DNA of 37,348 nt from CAWEHT01 sp963808455 (GCA_963808455.1 CAWEHT010000225.1:1-37348), one strand, 5' to 3'; positions 12,119 to 21,520 are shown, numbered from the stretch's first letter. Numbers and translations are program-made. Notes: generated from the sequence alone by a model not told the origin.

Positions 12119-14338
12119 ATGGAGATCGAGGCCAAGTTCGTCATTCCGGATGAGCCGACCTATCGACGTTTGATCGAAGCGAACGAATTGGCGGGTCTTT
12201 CCCTGGAACACGGCCCGACCGTCGACGTTCACGACCATTACGTGGACACCGAAGACGGGAGGTTGCTGGCTGCCGGGTACGCCTGCCGGCTGCGGGCGGA
12301 GGGCGGGGGGTTCCTGCTGACGTTGAAGAGCACCGGCCAGGCCAAGGATGCCATCCACAGGCGCGACGAGCGCGAGGCCGACTTGCCCGCCTACGACCTG
12401 GACCCGGAGCGCTGGCCCGAGAGCCCGGCCCGGGAGCTGGCCGCGGGCCTGGCCGGCGGAGCACCGTTGCGCCCCCTCCTCGAGGTACAGCAAACGCGGG
12501 CGCGCCGCAACGTGCGCGATGGCGAACGGACGGTCGGCGAGATGACGGTCGATGCCGTGGCCGCGGATACCGGCCGGCCGGCCGGCCCCGAGCGTTATTA
12601 CGAGCTGGAAATCGAGCTCAAGGGCGACGGCACCGAAGACGACCTGGCCCGCCTCGCCGGTGAGCTGCAGGATAGCTGGCATTTGCCGCCACAGCGCAGC
12701 TCGAAATTCGAGCGCGCGCTGGCGATGCTGCGCCAGGGCGCGCCGGCCACCGATCGCCAGGAGCCGCAAAGCGCCGGGCCGGGCCAGCAACCTCCGGAAA
12801 GAAAGAGGCGCGGCCGCAAAGCGAAGCGGCGCGGCCCCGCGCAGGCCGGGGCGGGCTCTGTACAGTTGGCGGCCGACGAGCTGGCGCTGCTGCAGCGCTA
12901 TGTAGCCGGCAGGTCGCGCCCTGGGCGCGCAAGGCGGCTGTCGTGCTTGCCTGGGCGGCAGGGCGTTCTCCACGCGAGATCGCGGCCGAGGCCGGCATGT
13001 CCGAGGGCCGGGTGCGGTATTGGGTCCAGGCTTTTGGCGCCCAGGGCCTGGCTATTTTCCGCAAGCCACCGCTTGAGCGGGGGCCGCGGGGGGCGCGCGG
13101 CCGGGCCGGCCCCGGCCGATCAGGATAGAGGACGCAAAGGCACAGTCTCGCCTGCGCCCCGCGCGGGCGCGCCGGATGGGAAAAGCAGGGGCGAGGAAAC
13201 CCCACGCCTCCAGGGCCCAGCGCCGGCCGGGGCTGCGCAGGGAAGCTCGGCCGGCCAAAGCGAGCCGTCCGGGGACGGTTGGGACACACCCCCTGACCAG
13301 GATGCGAGGCCGGCTCGTGGGATCGATGCTCCCATCAAGGAGACATCGCGCGACGGCGGCCCGGCGCCACAGGCAGAGCCCGCAGCCACCGAGGCCGCGC
13401 CCCTGGTACGGCCGGATGACCCGATGAGCGAGGCCGGGCGCGCCCTGATGTACTATCAGCTCCAGCGGATGTGCGACAAGGAGCCAGGTACCCGCACCGG
13501 CGCCGACGATGAGGCGCTGCACGACATGCGGGTCGCCACGCGGCGCCTGCGGGCGGCCTACGAGCTGTTCTGCCCCTACTTTGAACCCAAAGCTCTCAAG
13601 AACTTCCGCGCCGGCCTGCGTCGAACGGGGCATGCTCTGGGAGCCGTGCGCGACCTGGACGTGCTGCTGGAGAAGGCGCGCAGCTACGAGGCCGGTGAAG
13701 GCCACGATCCTCCACATCAGATGGCACCGCTCCTGGACGCCTGGAACGCGCGCTGGCAGACAGCCCGCGAGGAAATGCTCGCCTACCTGGACAGCGACCG
13801 CTACCGCCGCTTTAAAGACGCCTTTCTGAGCTTCCTGACGACGCCGGGCGCCGGCGCGATGCCGGTCCGCAAGGATGAGCCAACCCCCTACCAGGTGCGC
13901 CACGTCGCGCCCCGGCTGCTCCACACGTTCTACGAGAACGTGCGCGCCTATGAGCCCGTCTTGCCTGACGCGCCTTTGGCGACGTATCATCAGCTGCGCA
14001 TCGCTTGCAAGAAACTGCGCTATGGGCTGGAGTTCTTCCACGATATCCTCGGCCCGCACTCACCCGCGCTGGTCAAGCGCGTGACAGGCATGCAGGATCT
14101 GCTGGGCGAGCTGCACGACGCCATGGTCGCCGAGAGCCTCATCGTCGAATTCCTGGCTGAGCAGGTCCGGCGGCATCCTTTCGAGAAGCGCGAACAGTCT
14201 CTGGGTGACGTGGCAGGATACCTGGCTGCCCAGTGGGACGCCCAGCATGACCTCCTGGCCCGTTTTCCGGAAATGTGGGCCGCGCTGAGCGGCTATGAGT
14301 TCCGCAGGGGACTCAGCCTCACCATCGCCGCGATCTGA
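12119..14338 (+). CDS. CYTH-HTH-CHAD polyphosphate-related protein, two frameshifts around the HTH
   Basis: The N-terminus MEIEAKF carries the ExExK signature of CYTH triphosphate-tunnel enzymes; CRLR, LTLKS and YYELEIELKG follow in the usual order to residue ~205. A basic/proline linker leads to an apparent frame loss near 12911. In the adjacent frame, 12909-13080 encodes a clear helix-turn-helix (SPREIAAEAG, then MSEGRVRYWVQAF). Frame returns within the G-runs at 13079-13092. After an acidic/proline linker, residues from ~440 form a CHAD domain: EALHDMRVATRRLRAAYELF and later YHQLRIACKKLRYGLEFF are its two basic helical signatures. CHAD domains bind polyphosphate, and CYTH domains hydrolyse or bind triphosphates. 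Two PPK2 kinases directly downstream (first gap 18 nt) support a polyphosphate role. The HTH insertion between the two domains is unusual. Start ATG at 12119 after GAGG. Confidence 0.8.
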   Translation: MEIEAKFVIPDEPTYRRLIEANELAGLSLEHGPTVDVHDHYVDTEDGRLLAAGYACRLRAEGGGFLLTLKSTGQAKDAIHRRDEREADLPAYDLDPERWPESPARELAAGLAGGAPLRPLLEVQQTRARRNVRDGERTVGEMTVDAVAADTGRPAGPERYYELEIELKGDGTEDDLARLAGELQDSWHLPPQRSSKFERALAMLRQGAPATDRQEPQSAGPGQQPPERKRRGRKAKRRGPAQAGAGSVQLAADELALLQRYVAGRSRPGRARRLSCLPGRQGVLHARSRPRPACPRAGCGIGSRLLAPRAWLFSASHRLSGGRGGRAAGPAPADQDRGRKGTVSPAPRAGAPDGKSRGEETPRLQGPAPAGAAQGSSAGQSEPSGDGWDTPPDQDARPARGIDAPIKETSRDGGPAPQAEPAATEAAPLVRPDDPMSEAGRALMYYQLQRMCDKEPGTRTGADDEALHDMRVATRRLRAAYELFCPYFEPKALKNFRAGLRRTGHALGAVRDLDVLLEKARSYEAGEGHDPPHQMAPLLDAWNARWQTAREEMLAYLDSDRYRRFKDAFLSFLTTPGAGAMPVRKDEPTPYQVRHVAPRLLHTFYENVRAYEPVLPDAPLATYHQLRIACKKLRYGLEFFHDILGPHSPALVKRVTGMQDLLGELHDAMVAESLIVEFLAEQVRRHPFEKREQSLGDVAGYLAAQWDAQHDLLARFPEMWAALSGYEFRRGLSLTIAAI

Positions 14339-14356
14339 CCGGCTGGGGGCGAGCAC

Positions 14357-15154
14357 ATGTTAGAGAAAATCGATCTCGACAAGAAGATGTCGCGCAAGGA
14401 TTGGAAAGAGCAGCGGCCTGCCTTGCAGCGTCGTCTGTACGACCTGGAGAAAGCGTGTTTCGACGCAGGCATGCCGGTCGCGATTCTGTTCGAGGGCTGG
14501 GACGCCGCCGGCAAGGGCACCGCCATCCGCCTGCTGACCCAGCGCCTCGATCCGCGCGGCTTCAAGGTCTGGCCGATCCGGGCCGCCCGCACGTTCGAGA
14601 AGAACCATCCCTGGCTCTGGCGCTTCTGGCTGAAGCTGCCCAACCGGGGCGAGATCGCCCTCTTCGACCGCAGCTGGTACGGGCGCGTGCTGGTCGAACG
14701 CGTCGAGGAGCTCATCTCGGAAGAAGAGTGGAACGAGGCCTACCGCGACATCGTGGACTTCGAGCGCATGCTCGCCGACGATGGCTATGTGCTGATCAAG
14801 TTCTGGCTGCACATCAGCAAGGCCGAGCAGGCCCGGCGCTTCAAGCTGCTCGAGAAAGACCCGCTGCGCGCCTGGCAGGTGCAGCCCGAAGACTGGGAAC
14901 ATCACAAGCGCTACAAGGACTACCTGCGCGCGGCGGAAGAGATGTTCGAACACACTGAAACAGAATGGGGGCCGTGGACCATCGTCGAGACCACGGATCA
15001 GGTCTACACGGGGTGCAAGATAATGACCACGATCACGGACACGATGGCCGCCGGCCTGCGCGCCCGCGGGATCGATCCGGAGGGCCTGAGCGAAACTGCC
15101 GTCACCCAGCGGGCGCGGGGTCCTGAAGTGCCGGAAGGCGCCGCGGGGGCGTAA
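14357..15154 (+). CDS. ppk2: PPK2-family polyphosphate kinase (first copy)
   Basis: 265 residues, intact, of normal single-domain PPK2 length. Walker A GWDAAGKG (47-54) and the DRSWYGR motif (104-110, Walker B and lid base) are present, with RLDPRGFKVWPI between. PPK2 enzymes move phosphate between polyphosphate and nucleotides; classes I, II and III prefer NDP, NMP or both. I cannot assign the class from motifs alone. The start at 14357 has GGGGGCGAG upstream and lies 18 nt after the CYTH-CHAD gene, so translation is probably coupled. The last ~35 residues are Glu/Ala/Gly-rich and not conserved. Confidence 0.9.
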   Translation: MLEKIDLDKKMSRKDWKEQRPALQRRLYDLEKACFDAGMPVAILFEGWDAAGKGTAIRLLTQRLDPRGFKVWPIRAARTFEKNHPWLWRFWLKLPNRGEIALFDRSWYGRVLVERVEELISEEEWNEAYRDIVDFERMLADDGYVLIKFWLHISKAEQARRFKLLEKDPLRAWQVQPEDWEHHKRYKDYLRAAEEMFEHTETEWGPWTIVETTDQVYTGCKIMTTITDTMAAGLRARGIDPEGLSETAVTQRARGPEVPEGAAGA

Positions 15155-15217
15155 GCCTGGATGCCCCGGCCAGGGGGCCAGTCCGATGCCCGGCAGGCGC
15201 AGAAGGGATAGCACGCC

Positions 15218-16100
15218 ATGTCCGTCTTCTCACAGGTAGACTCTAGTCTCAAGCTGACACCTGAGGAATATGACGCGCAGTTGACGCGCTACCAGGTGGC
15301 GTTGAGCCAGCTGGGCTATCAGGTCTACACGCAGAAGCGCCCGGTAATCATCGTCTTCGAGGGCTGGGACGCCGGCGGCAAGGGCGGCGCGATCAAGCGC
15401 CTCACCGAGCGGCTGGACCCCAGGGGTTACGTCGTGTGGCCCATTGCCGCACCGGCCGGAGAGGACAAGACTCACCACTATCTCTACCGCTTCTGGCGCA
15501 GGCTGCCGGACCGCGGCCAGATCGCGATTTTCGACCGCAGCTGGTACGGGCGCGTGATGGTGGAGCGGATCGAAGGATTCTGCAGCGAGGCCGAATGGAA
15601 GCGGGCGTATCGTGAGATCAACGCCTTCGAGCGCCAGCTGGTGGATTTCGGCAGCATCATCTTCAAATTCTGGATGCAGATCAGCAAGGATGAGCAGCTG
15701 CGACGCTTCCAGGAGCGCCAGGACACCCCGTACAAGTCCTGGAAGCTGACGCCCGAGGATTGGCGTAACCGCGAGAAATGGGACGCCTATGAGGCCGCCG
15801 TCGAGGAAATGCTGCTCAAGACCAGCACCCTCAGCGCGCCGTGGACCATCATCGAGGGCAACGACAAGAACTGGGCCCGCGTCAAGATCCTGCGCACGGT
15901 CGCTCACAGGCTGGCCAGAGAGCTCCATTGCAGGCCCGAGATCATGGAGGCCGACCTGACGAAGCTCGGCAAGATCAAGGGGAAGAAGACCCGACGAGGA
16001 GATCCTGGAGGCCCTGGAATCCGGGCCGGCCGAGGCGGGATCGGAGACGAAGGCCGGCGATGATGCCAGCCGAGAACGCAAGCAAGACGGGAAGGGCTGA
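15218..16100 (+). CDS. ppk2: PPK2-family polyphosphate kinase (second copy), probable frameshift near the end
   Basis: Walker A GWDAGGKG (49-56) and DRSWYGR (106-112) place it in PPK2. It is clearly homologous to the preceding gene but divergent along its length, so the pair is an old duplication or two different classes. The uncorrected frame ends at 16063 with an implausible Arg/Gly-rich tail. Shifting one base near 15987 gives PDEEILEALESGPAEAGSE and a stop at 16098-16100, a better C-terminus with normal codon use. AGAAGGGA precedes the ATG at 15218. The two kinases may have complementary nucleotide preferences, for example one producing NDP and the other NTP from polyphosphate; that is inference from pairing only. 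Confidence 0.85.
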
Positions 16101-17110
16101 ACTGGTCAAACACCCCCAATCGAGATGGTGCTTCACGCTGCTGTCATCGATCCTTCTCGTCACCGTCATGATCGGCTATCGGGCCGTCCCGACTCAGGCC
16201 AATGGGAAGCCCGCTGCCGGCGAGGTCGCGACCGCTGGATATTCGGTGGACCTGCCCGCGATCCTGAATGCCTGGCTGGCACCTTCGCCGACGCCGATCC
16301 GGGAAGACCTGCCTTTGGTCGTCCAGGCTATTCCACCCACCAGCACGCCCACGCCGATGCCCACGGCCACGCCTGCCTGCCCGACCAGCTCGAGCGCGGG
16401 CTGGGGCGCGATGTCGCCGGTCAGGAAGTCTATCACCGGCGCCAGCAGCTCGCCTGACCTCAACCTGAAGATCCCGCGGCTGGTACACGGTGGATCAGCC
16501 GCTGGGCTTCGCCGTATACGGCTATCCGACGGGCGAGCCCCCCGACACGCAGCATCCGCTCCACCTATCGCATGTGGTGCCGGGCAGCAGCGTGGCGTCT
16601 TTCGTGAGCGTGTACCAGGTAAACGACTGGGATTGGACCGGGTGCGACTGCCCGGTGCCGCGCAGCTCGTCCCCGTATCCCGTCACGATGTTAGGACTGC
16701 GGACGACCCCGGGCCAGCAGCTATTCGTCCCCAGCCGCAACCTCCTGGTCAACGACCAGGGAGGATTTGTGGCCATGGTGCTGTACGCCGACGGCCGGCA
16801 GCTGGCTTTCACCTACCAGCAGGACGATGAGTACGAGGGCTATCTGGTGCACCTGGAAAACCTCTGCGTCGATCCGAACCTGGTGGCGCTGTACCGGCAG
16901 CTCGACGCCGGCGGGCGAGCGCTGTTGCCGGGCGTGCAGAACGACAGCGTGGTGGGCACCGCATCCGGCCGCGAGGTCGACGTGGTCGTGCGCGACTCGG
17001 GATCGTTCCTCGACCCACGCTCGTGGCAAGATTGGTGGCAAGATCAACCGTCGCCGACACCGACGCCAACGGCAACCCCGACGCCTGGCCTGGCCGGCGA
17101 GGCACCCTGA
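16060..17110 (+). CDS. Membrane-anchored or secreted protein of unknown function, one frameshift
   Basis: The start at 16060 (or the adjacent ATG 16063) has GAAGG just upstream and overlaps the end of the second PPK2. Residues ~22-40 (WCFTLLSSILLVTVMIGYRA) form one hydrophobic segment, an uncleaved anchor or signal peptide. A Pro/Thr-rich linker (PPTSTPTPMPTATPAC) follows. Near 16476 the frame shifts by one base; after it RGWYTVDQPLGFAVYGYPTG continues into a ~180-residue globular region with LAFTYQQDDEYEGYLVH, and the protein ends in a second TPTPTATPTP tail. No family was recognised. Position suggests cotranscription with the polyphosphate genes, but nothing in the sequence ties it to polyphosphate. 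Confidence 0.55.
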
Positions 17111-17128
17111 ACCACGGGGAACGAACGA

Positions 17129-17166
17129 GGCCTCCCACAACAGAGACGCTCTGGCTGTGGGAGGCC
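17129..17166. terminator. Hairpin between convergent genes
   Basis: GGCCTCCCACA (17129-17139) pairs with TGTGGGAGGCC (17156-17166), and CAGAG/CTCTG extends the stem inside. It sits between the plus-strand gene ending at 17110 and the minus-strand kinase ending at 17207, where a bidirectional terminator is expected. There is no long T-run on either side. Confidence 0.6.
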
Positions 17167-17206
17167 CGACGTTGCCTGAGGAACGACCGGCTAACCGGCA
17201 GGGGCT

Positions 17207-18751
17207 TTAGCCCTGGAAGCCGTGCTTCTCGAGGAAGGCCTTGCGCTTGTCCCAGGCCGGGAACAGCGCGAAGGGGACCTCTTTGTAGACCTCGTAGAGG
17301 TCGGCGTAGATCGCCGCGGTCTTGGCATCAGGTTCGTAGACGCGGTTGACCTTGCAGAACGTGTCGGAGGCTTCCTTCCAGGTCTTGAAGTAGCCTATGG
17401 CCAGGGCCGCGTTCCAGGCCACGCCCTTGGCGCCGAACTCCGTGCCCGAAGGCAGGCTGATCGGCGCATTGCAGATGTCGGCAAAGATCTGGCACCAGAC
17501 CGGGCTCTTGCTGCCACCGCCCGACAGGCGGATGTCGCTTACCGGGTAGGTGAAAGCATCGAGGCAATGCCTGGTGGAAAAAGCCATGCCCTCGTACACC
17601 GCGCGCAGCATGACGTGGCGGTCGCTGTGCAGGTTCAGGCCGAAGAAGTTGCCACGCGCAGCCGTGTTGGTGAACGGCGCGCGCTCGCCGGCAGCGTTCA
17701 TATAAGGATGGTAGAGCGTGCCGTTGCAGCCAGGCGGCACGGCGGCCACGGCCTCGTCGAAGAGCGCAAAGATGCTGCGGCCCTCCTTCTCGGCCTGCAC
17801 CTGATCGGCATAGGTGAAGTTCTTGGTGAACCAGTTGACATTGGGCGTGCCCGTCAGCGGGGCGATGAGCTGCTGCCATTTGCCCGGCACACAATGGATC
17901 GTCTGGCAGCCCAGCATGGGCGAGTGGGCGAACTTGGGCATCGTGAGCATGATCACGCCCGCGGTGCCGAGGATGATGTTGGCCGAGCCGTCCGCCACCG
18001 CGCCGACGCCCGCGCTGCAGCACACCACGTCCCAGCCGATGCTGGCCACCGGCGTGCCCTCTGCCAGGCCGGTCTGCTCGGCAGCCGCCTTGGTCACATA
18101 GCCACCGATGTCCCATGGATTATGTAAGGGCAGGAACTTGTCCTTCAGATCGAGGATGCCTTCGATCTCCATGCATTTGTCGCTGTACTGGCGGGTCTCA
18201 TCCACCTGGGAGTACATATCGGTCGCGTTGGCGTTGAATTCCCCCGTCAGATTGTAAGACATCCAGTTGGTGTTCACGCAGAAGTATTTGGTCTTGGCGA
18301 GCATCTCCGGCTCATGCTCTTTCAACCAGACCAGCACGATGCCCACGTCGCCCGTCATCAGCCAGTTGCCCGTCTCGCCGAAGATGGCGGCCATCTTGCC
18401 CGATTCGATCCACTGCTTGGTCATCTCGGCGCAGCGGGCATCGTTCCAGAGGATGCCGTTGCGGACAGGGCGCTTGTTCTCATCCAGGAAGCACACGCCG
18501 ACGCCCTTGCCGCCCAGCCCCACGGCCTTGATGCTGGACTTGTCGACGCCCGATTTGGCGAGCAGATCGCCGATGACGCCCGCAACCTGCTTCCAATCGG
18601 TGTCGAGGTTGAACTCGGACCATCCGAAGAAGCGCTCTTCCACGGGGGTAGAACGCGCCGCGACACAGAGCTCATTGCCGTCCATGTCCAGGAGGGCGGC
18701 CTTGACCACCGAAGTTCCGGAGTCGATGCCGATCACATAGCTGCCTTCCAT
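17207..18751 (-). CDS. FGGY-family carbohydrate kinase B (intact tandem copy)
   Basis: 514 residues, the usual FGGY length. The ATP-phosphate loop DSGTSVVK is at 10-17, the likely catalytic Asp241 in SIGWDVVCC takes the place of the xylulokinase GGGD, LGTAGVI is at ~261, and the C-terminal signature LSGGGSKSPVWCQIFADIC is present. The family phosphorylates ketoses, polyols or similar sugars with ATP; the closest general type is xylulokinase-like. The ATG at 18751 has AAAGGAG at good spacing. It is the third gene of a minus-strand unit (SDR, kinase A, kinase B). It differs from kinase A by scattered substitutions while long stretches of DNA remain identical. Confidence 0.88.
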   Translation of the reverse strand: MEGSYVIGIDSGTSVVKAALLDMDGNELCVAARSTPVEERFFGWSEFNLDTDWKQVAGVIGDLLAKSGVDKSSIKAVGLGGKGVGVCFLDENKRPVRNGILWNDARCAEMTKQWIESGKMAAIFGETGNWLMTGDVGIVLVWLKEHEPEMLAKTKYFCVNTNWMSYNLTGEFNANATDMYSQVDETRQYSDKCMEIEGILDLKDKFLPLHNPWDIGGYVTKAAAEQTGLAEGTPVASIGWDVVCCSAGVGAVADGSANIILGTAGVIMLTMPKFAHSPMLGCQTIHCVPGKWQQLIAPLTGTPNVNWFTKNFTYADQVQAEKEGRSIFALFDEAVAAVPPGCNGTLYHPYMNAAGERAPFTNTAARGNFFGLNLHSDRHVMLRAVYEGMAFSTRHCLDAFTYPVSDIRLSGGGSKSPVWCQIFADICNAPISLPSGTEFGAKGVAWNAALAIGYFKTWKEASDTFCKVNRVYEPDAKTAAIYADLYEVYKEVPFALFPAWDKRKAFLEKHGFQG

Positions 18752-18788
18752 CGTGTACTCCTTTGTCCCGAGAGGCATTGGAAAGGCT

Positions 18789-20334
18789 TTAACCCTCGAA
18801 ACCGTGCTTTCCAAGGAATGCCTTGCGCTTATCCCAGGCTGGGAACAGCGCGAAGGGGATGTCTTTGTAGACCTCGTAAAGGTCGGCATAGATCTTGACA
18901 TTCTCGGGCTTGGGCTCGTAGACACGCGTGACCTTGCAGAATGTGTCGGAGGCTTCCTTCCAGGTCTTGAAGAAGCCCGCTGCCAGGGCCGCGTTCCAGG
19001 CGACGCCCTTGGCGCCGAACTCCGTGCCCGAAGGCAGGCTGATCGGCGCATTGCAGATGTCGGCGAAGATCTGGCACCAGACCGGGCTCTTGCTGCCGCC
19101 GCCCGACAGGCGGATGTCGCTCACCGGGTACGTGTAAGCATCGAGGCAGTGCTTATTGGAGAAAGCCATGCCCTCGTATACCGCGCGCAGCATGACGTGG
19201 CGGTCGCTGTGCAGGTTCAGGCCAAAGAAATTGCCACGCGCAGCCGAATTCGTGAAGGGCAGCGCGCTCACCCTGGGCGAACATATAGGGGTGGAATATG
19301 GTGCCGTTGCAGCCAGGCGGCACGGCGGCGACCGCCTCGTCGAAGAGCGCAAAGATGCTGCGGCCCTCCTTTTCAGCCTGCACCTGATCGGCATAGGTGA
19401 AGTTCTTGGTGAACCAGTCCACATTGGGGGTACCGCACAGCGGGGCGATCAGCTGCTGCCATTTGCCCGGCACGCTGTGGATCGTCTGGCAGCCCAGCAT
19501 GGGCGAGCGGGCGAACTTGGGCATGGTGAGCATGATCACGCCCGAGGTGCCGAGGATGATGTTGGCCGAGCCATCGGCCACCGCGCCGACGCCCGAGCTG
19601 CAGCACACCACGTCCCAGCCGATGCTGTTGACGGGTGTGCCTTCCGCCAGGCCGGTCTGCTCGGCGGCCGCTTTGGTGATGTGACCGCCCATGTCCCAGG
19701 GGTTGCGCAAGGGCAGGAACTTATCCTTCAGATCGAGGATCCCCTCGATTTCCATGACTTTGTCGCTGTACTGGCGGGTCTCATCCACCTGAGAGAACAT
19801 GTCCGTGGCGTTGGCGTTGAACTCGCCCGTCAGGTTGTAGCTGATCCAATTGGTGTTCAGGCAGAAGTATTTGGTCTTCTCGAGGATCTCCGGCTCATGC
19901 TCCTTCATCCAGACCAGCACGATGCCCACGTCCCCCGTCATCAGCCAGTTGGCGGTCTGGCCGAATATGGCGGCCATCTTGCCCGAGGCGATCCACTCGT
20001 TGGCCATCTCGGTGCAGCGGGCGTCGTTCCAGAGGATGCCGTTGCGCAGCGGGCGCTTGTTCTCATCCAGGAAACACACGCCGACGCCCTTGCCGCCCAG
20101 CCCCACGGCCTTGATGCTGGATTTGTTGACGCCGGATTTGGCGAGCAAGTCGCGTATCACGCCAGCGACCTGCTCCCAATCTGTCAAGAGATTGAACTCC
20201 GACCATCCGAAGAAGCGCTCTTCGGTGGGAGTAGTGCGAGCGGCCACGCAAAGCTCATTGCCCTGCAGGTCGAAAAGGGCGGCCTTAACCACCGATGTAC
20301 CGGAATCCATGCCAATTACATAACCCTCTGCCAT
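18789..20334 (-). CDS. FGGY-family carbohydrate kinase A, tandem paralog with one frameshift
   Basis: Starts MAEGYVIGMDSGTSVVKAAL with AAAGGAG upstream of the ATG at 20334. All kinase motifs of its neighbour are conserved, including SIGWDVVCCSSGVGAV and LGTSGVI. Around 19265 an extra base turns GERAPFTN (as in kinase B) into GERAALHE, and the true C-terminus resumes one frame over to the stop at 18789. By eye the two proteins agree at well over three quarters of positions. A stretch around 19010-19095 matches 17430-17510 almost base for base, which points to recent duplication or gene conversion. A 37-nt gap separates the two copies. If the frameshift is real, kinase A would be inactive and kinase B the working copy. 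Confidence 0.85.
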
Positions 20335-20370
20335 TGTTCAGCTCCTTTGCATGACGAGTTTGACAACTTC

Positions 20371-21156
20371 TTACAGTTTGCCCGCGGCCTTCCACGATTC
20401 GAAGGGGCGCTGCACCGTCCATGTGCCCCCGTCGCTGGGGATGCTCGCCCCCGTTGTGTATTCCGAAAGGTCGGAGGCAAAGAACCAGCAGATCTTTGCG
20501 ATTTGCTCGACGTGGCCGAATTCGCGCATGGCTATCTGGTTCAGTTTGGCTTCGGACCTCTGCTCGATGATGTGGTGCACCATCTGAGTGTCGGTTACCG
20601 AGGGAGAGTAGGCGTTCACCCGGATGCCGTAGGGCGCGCACTCCGCAGCCAGGACCCTGGTCAGCACATTGACACCCGCCTTGGTGGCGCCGTATACGCC
20701 CAGTCCGTGATCGGGGAAAAAGCCAAGTATCGAATTGGCGTTGATGATGCTGCCGCTGCCTTGATCCTTCATGATCTGCATGGCAGCGCGGGAGGTGTTG
20801 ATGACCCCGCGCAGGTTCACGTCGATGAGGGCGTCCGTGACTTCAGGGGTGGCATCCATGATCCGTTCGCGGCGGAAGATGCCCGCATTGTTGACCTGCA
20901 CATCCAGCCTGCCATAGTGCTCTGCGAGCTTGGCGTAAGCTGTGTCAACCATCTTGCGGTTGGTAACATCGCACTCGATCGCCAGCGCATCGGCGCCGAG
21001 GGCCCGGCATTCCTCGGCAACTGCCTGGGCGTGTTCCACATCGATGTCGAGCACGGCGACATTGTAGTTGCGCGCGGCAAAATAGACCAGGATACCCCTG
21101 CCAATGCCTTGACCGCCGCCGGTGACTGCGATGACCGGCTTTTCAGATCGTGCCAT
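20371..21156 (-). CDS. Short-chain dehydrogenase/reductase
   Basis: 261 residues. Cofactor motif TGGGQGIG is at ~12-19, with an acidic residue at the end of beta-2 (VLDID) that favours NAD over NADP. NNAG is at ~89, catalytic Ser in NANSILG, and the YxxxK pair in VYGATKAG. It would oxidise or reduce a sugar or polyol hydroxyl. First gene of the minus-strand unit, with AGGAGGC ahead of the ATG at 21156 and a ~220-nt leader from the divergent promoter. The gap to kinase A is 36 nt, consistent with one transcript. Confidence 0.88.
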   Translation of the reverse strand: MARSEKPVIAVTGGGQGIGRGILVYFAARNYNVAVLDIDVEHAQAVAEECRALGADALAIECDVTNRKMVDTAYAKLAEHYGRLDVQVNNAGIFRRERIMDATPEVTDALIDVNLRGVINTSRAAMQIMKDQGSGSIINANSILGFFPDHGLGVYGATKAGVNVLTRVLAAECAPYGIRVNAYSPSVTDTQMVHHIIEQRSEAKLNQIAMREFGHVEQIAKICWFFASDLSEYTTGASIPSDGGTWTVQRPFESWKAAGKL

Positions 21157-21357
21157 TCGAATTGCCTCCTAGGATTGAGCTAGCCAGGGACGCCACCGTA
21201 CCGCTTGCCGATACGGCCGCATCGTCCTGGGCACTTGTCTGCTGTTGCACAATTGACCAGACACTCCTGAGACATATTGACTGAAAGGTGTGTCTTACGA
21301 GGCATCCGTCGGTCGTGAACCCCTCGATCTGCCCTGCAGGAAGGCAGAATTTGGTAC

Positions 21358-21386
21358 TTGCGCTTTCACGATCTGAAGTGTATACT
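21358..21386 (+). promoter_or_regulatory. Plus-strand promoter of the aldolase-deoC unit
   Basis: TTGCGC (21358-21363), 17-nt spacer, TATACT (21381-21386). It overlaps the minus-strand promoter head-on, and its start region runs straight into the palindrome at 21387. Confidence 0.6.
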
Positions 21387-21410
21387 AACACATGATCATA
21401 TGTTTGTCAA
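21382..21410 (-). promoter_or_regulatory. Minus-strand promoter of the SDR-kinase unit
   Basis: Perfect TTGACA (21410-21405), 17-nt spacer, TAGTAT (21387-21382). The palindrome fills the spacer, so a bound repressor would block this promoter and the opposing one together. Confidence 0.6.
21387..21404. promoter_or_regulatory. 18-bp palindromic operator between divergent promoters
   Basis: AACACATGATCATATGTT is an inverted repeat centred on TGATCA with eight of nine base pairs symmetric. It lies directly after the plus-strand -10 and inside the spacer of the minus-strand promoter. The nearest regulator is the SorC-family gene at 23281, whose relatives bind palindromes of this size. The rest of 21157-21520 is the two untranslated leaders, in which I see no gene or known riboswitch. 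Confidence 0.55.
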
Positions 21411-21520
21411 TGGGCAGACGTTCACGGGCTTTTTGGCGATAATCAGTTCTTCCTGTGTTCAAGACCTCGCAAAGTTTCACGGTGCACCACGCCAAGCCTG
21501 CAAACGGAAGGAGAGATACC

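Noticed and set aside
19156..21183. Very long plus-strand open frame opposite kinase A and the SDR
   Set aside because: It runs antisense to two clear enzyme genes with all motifs; its His/Ala/Gly-rich composition is that of an antisense frame.
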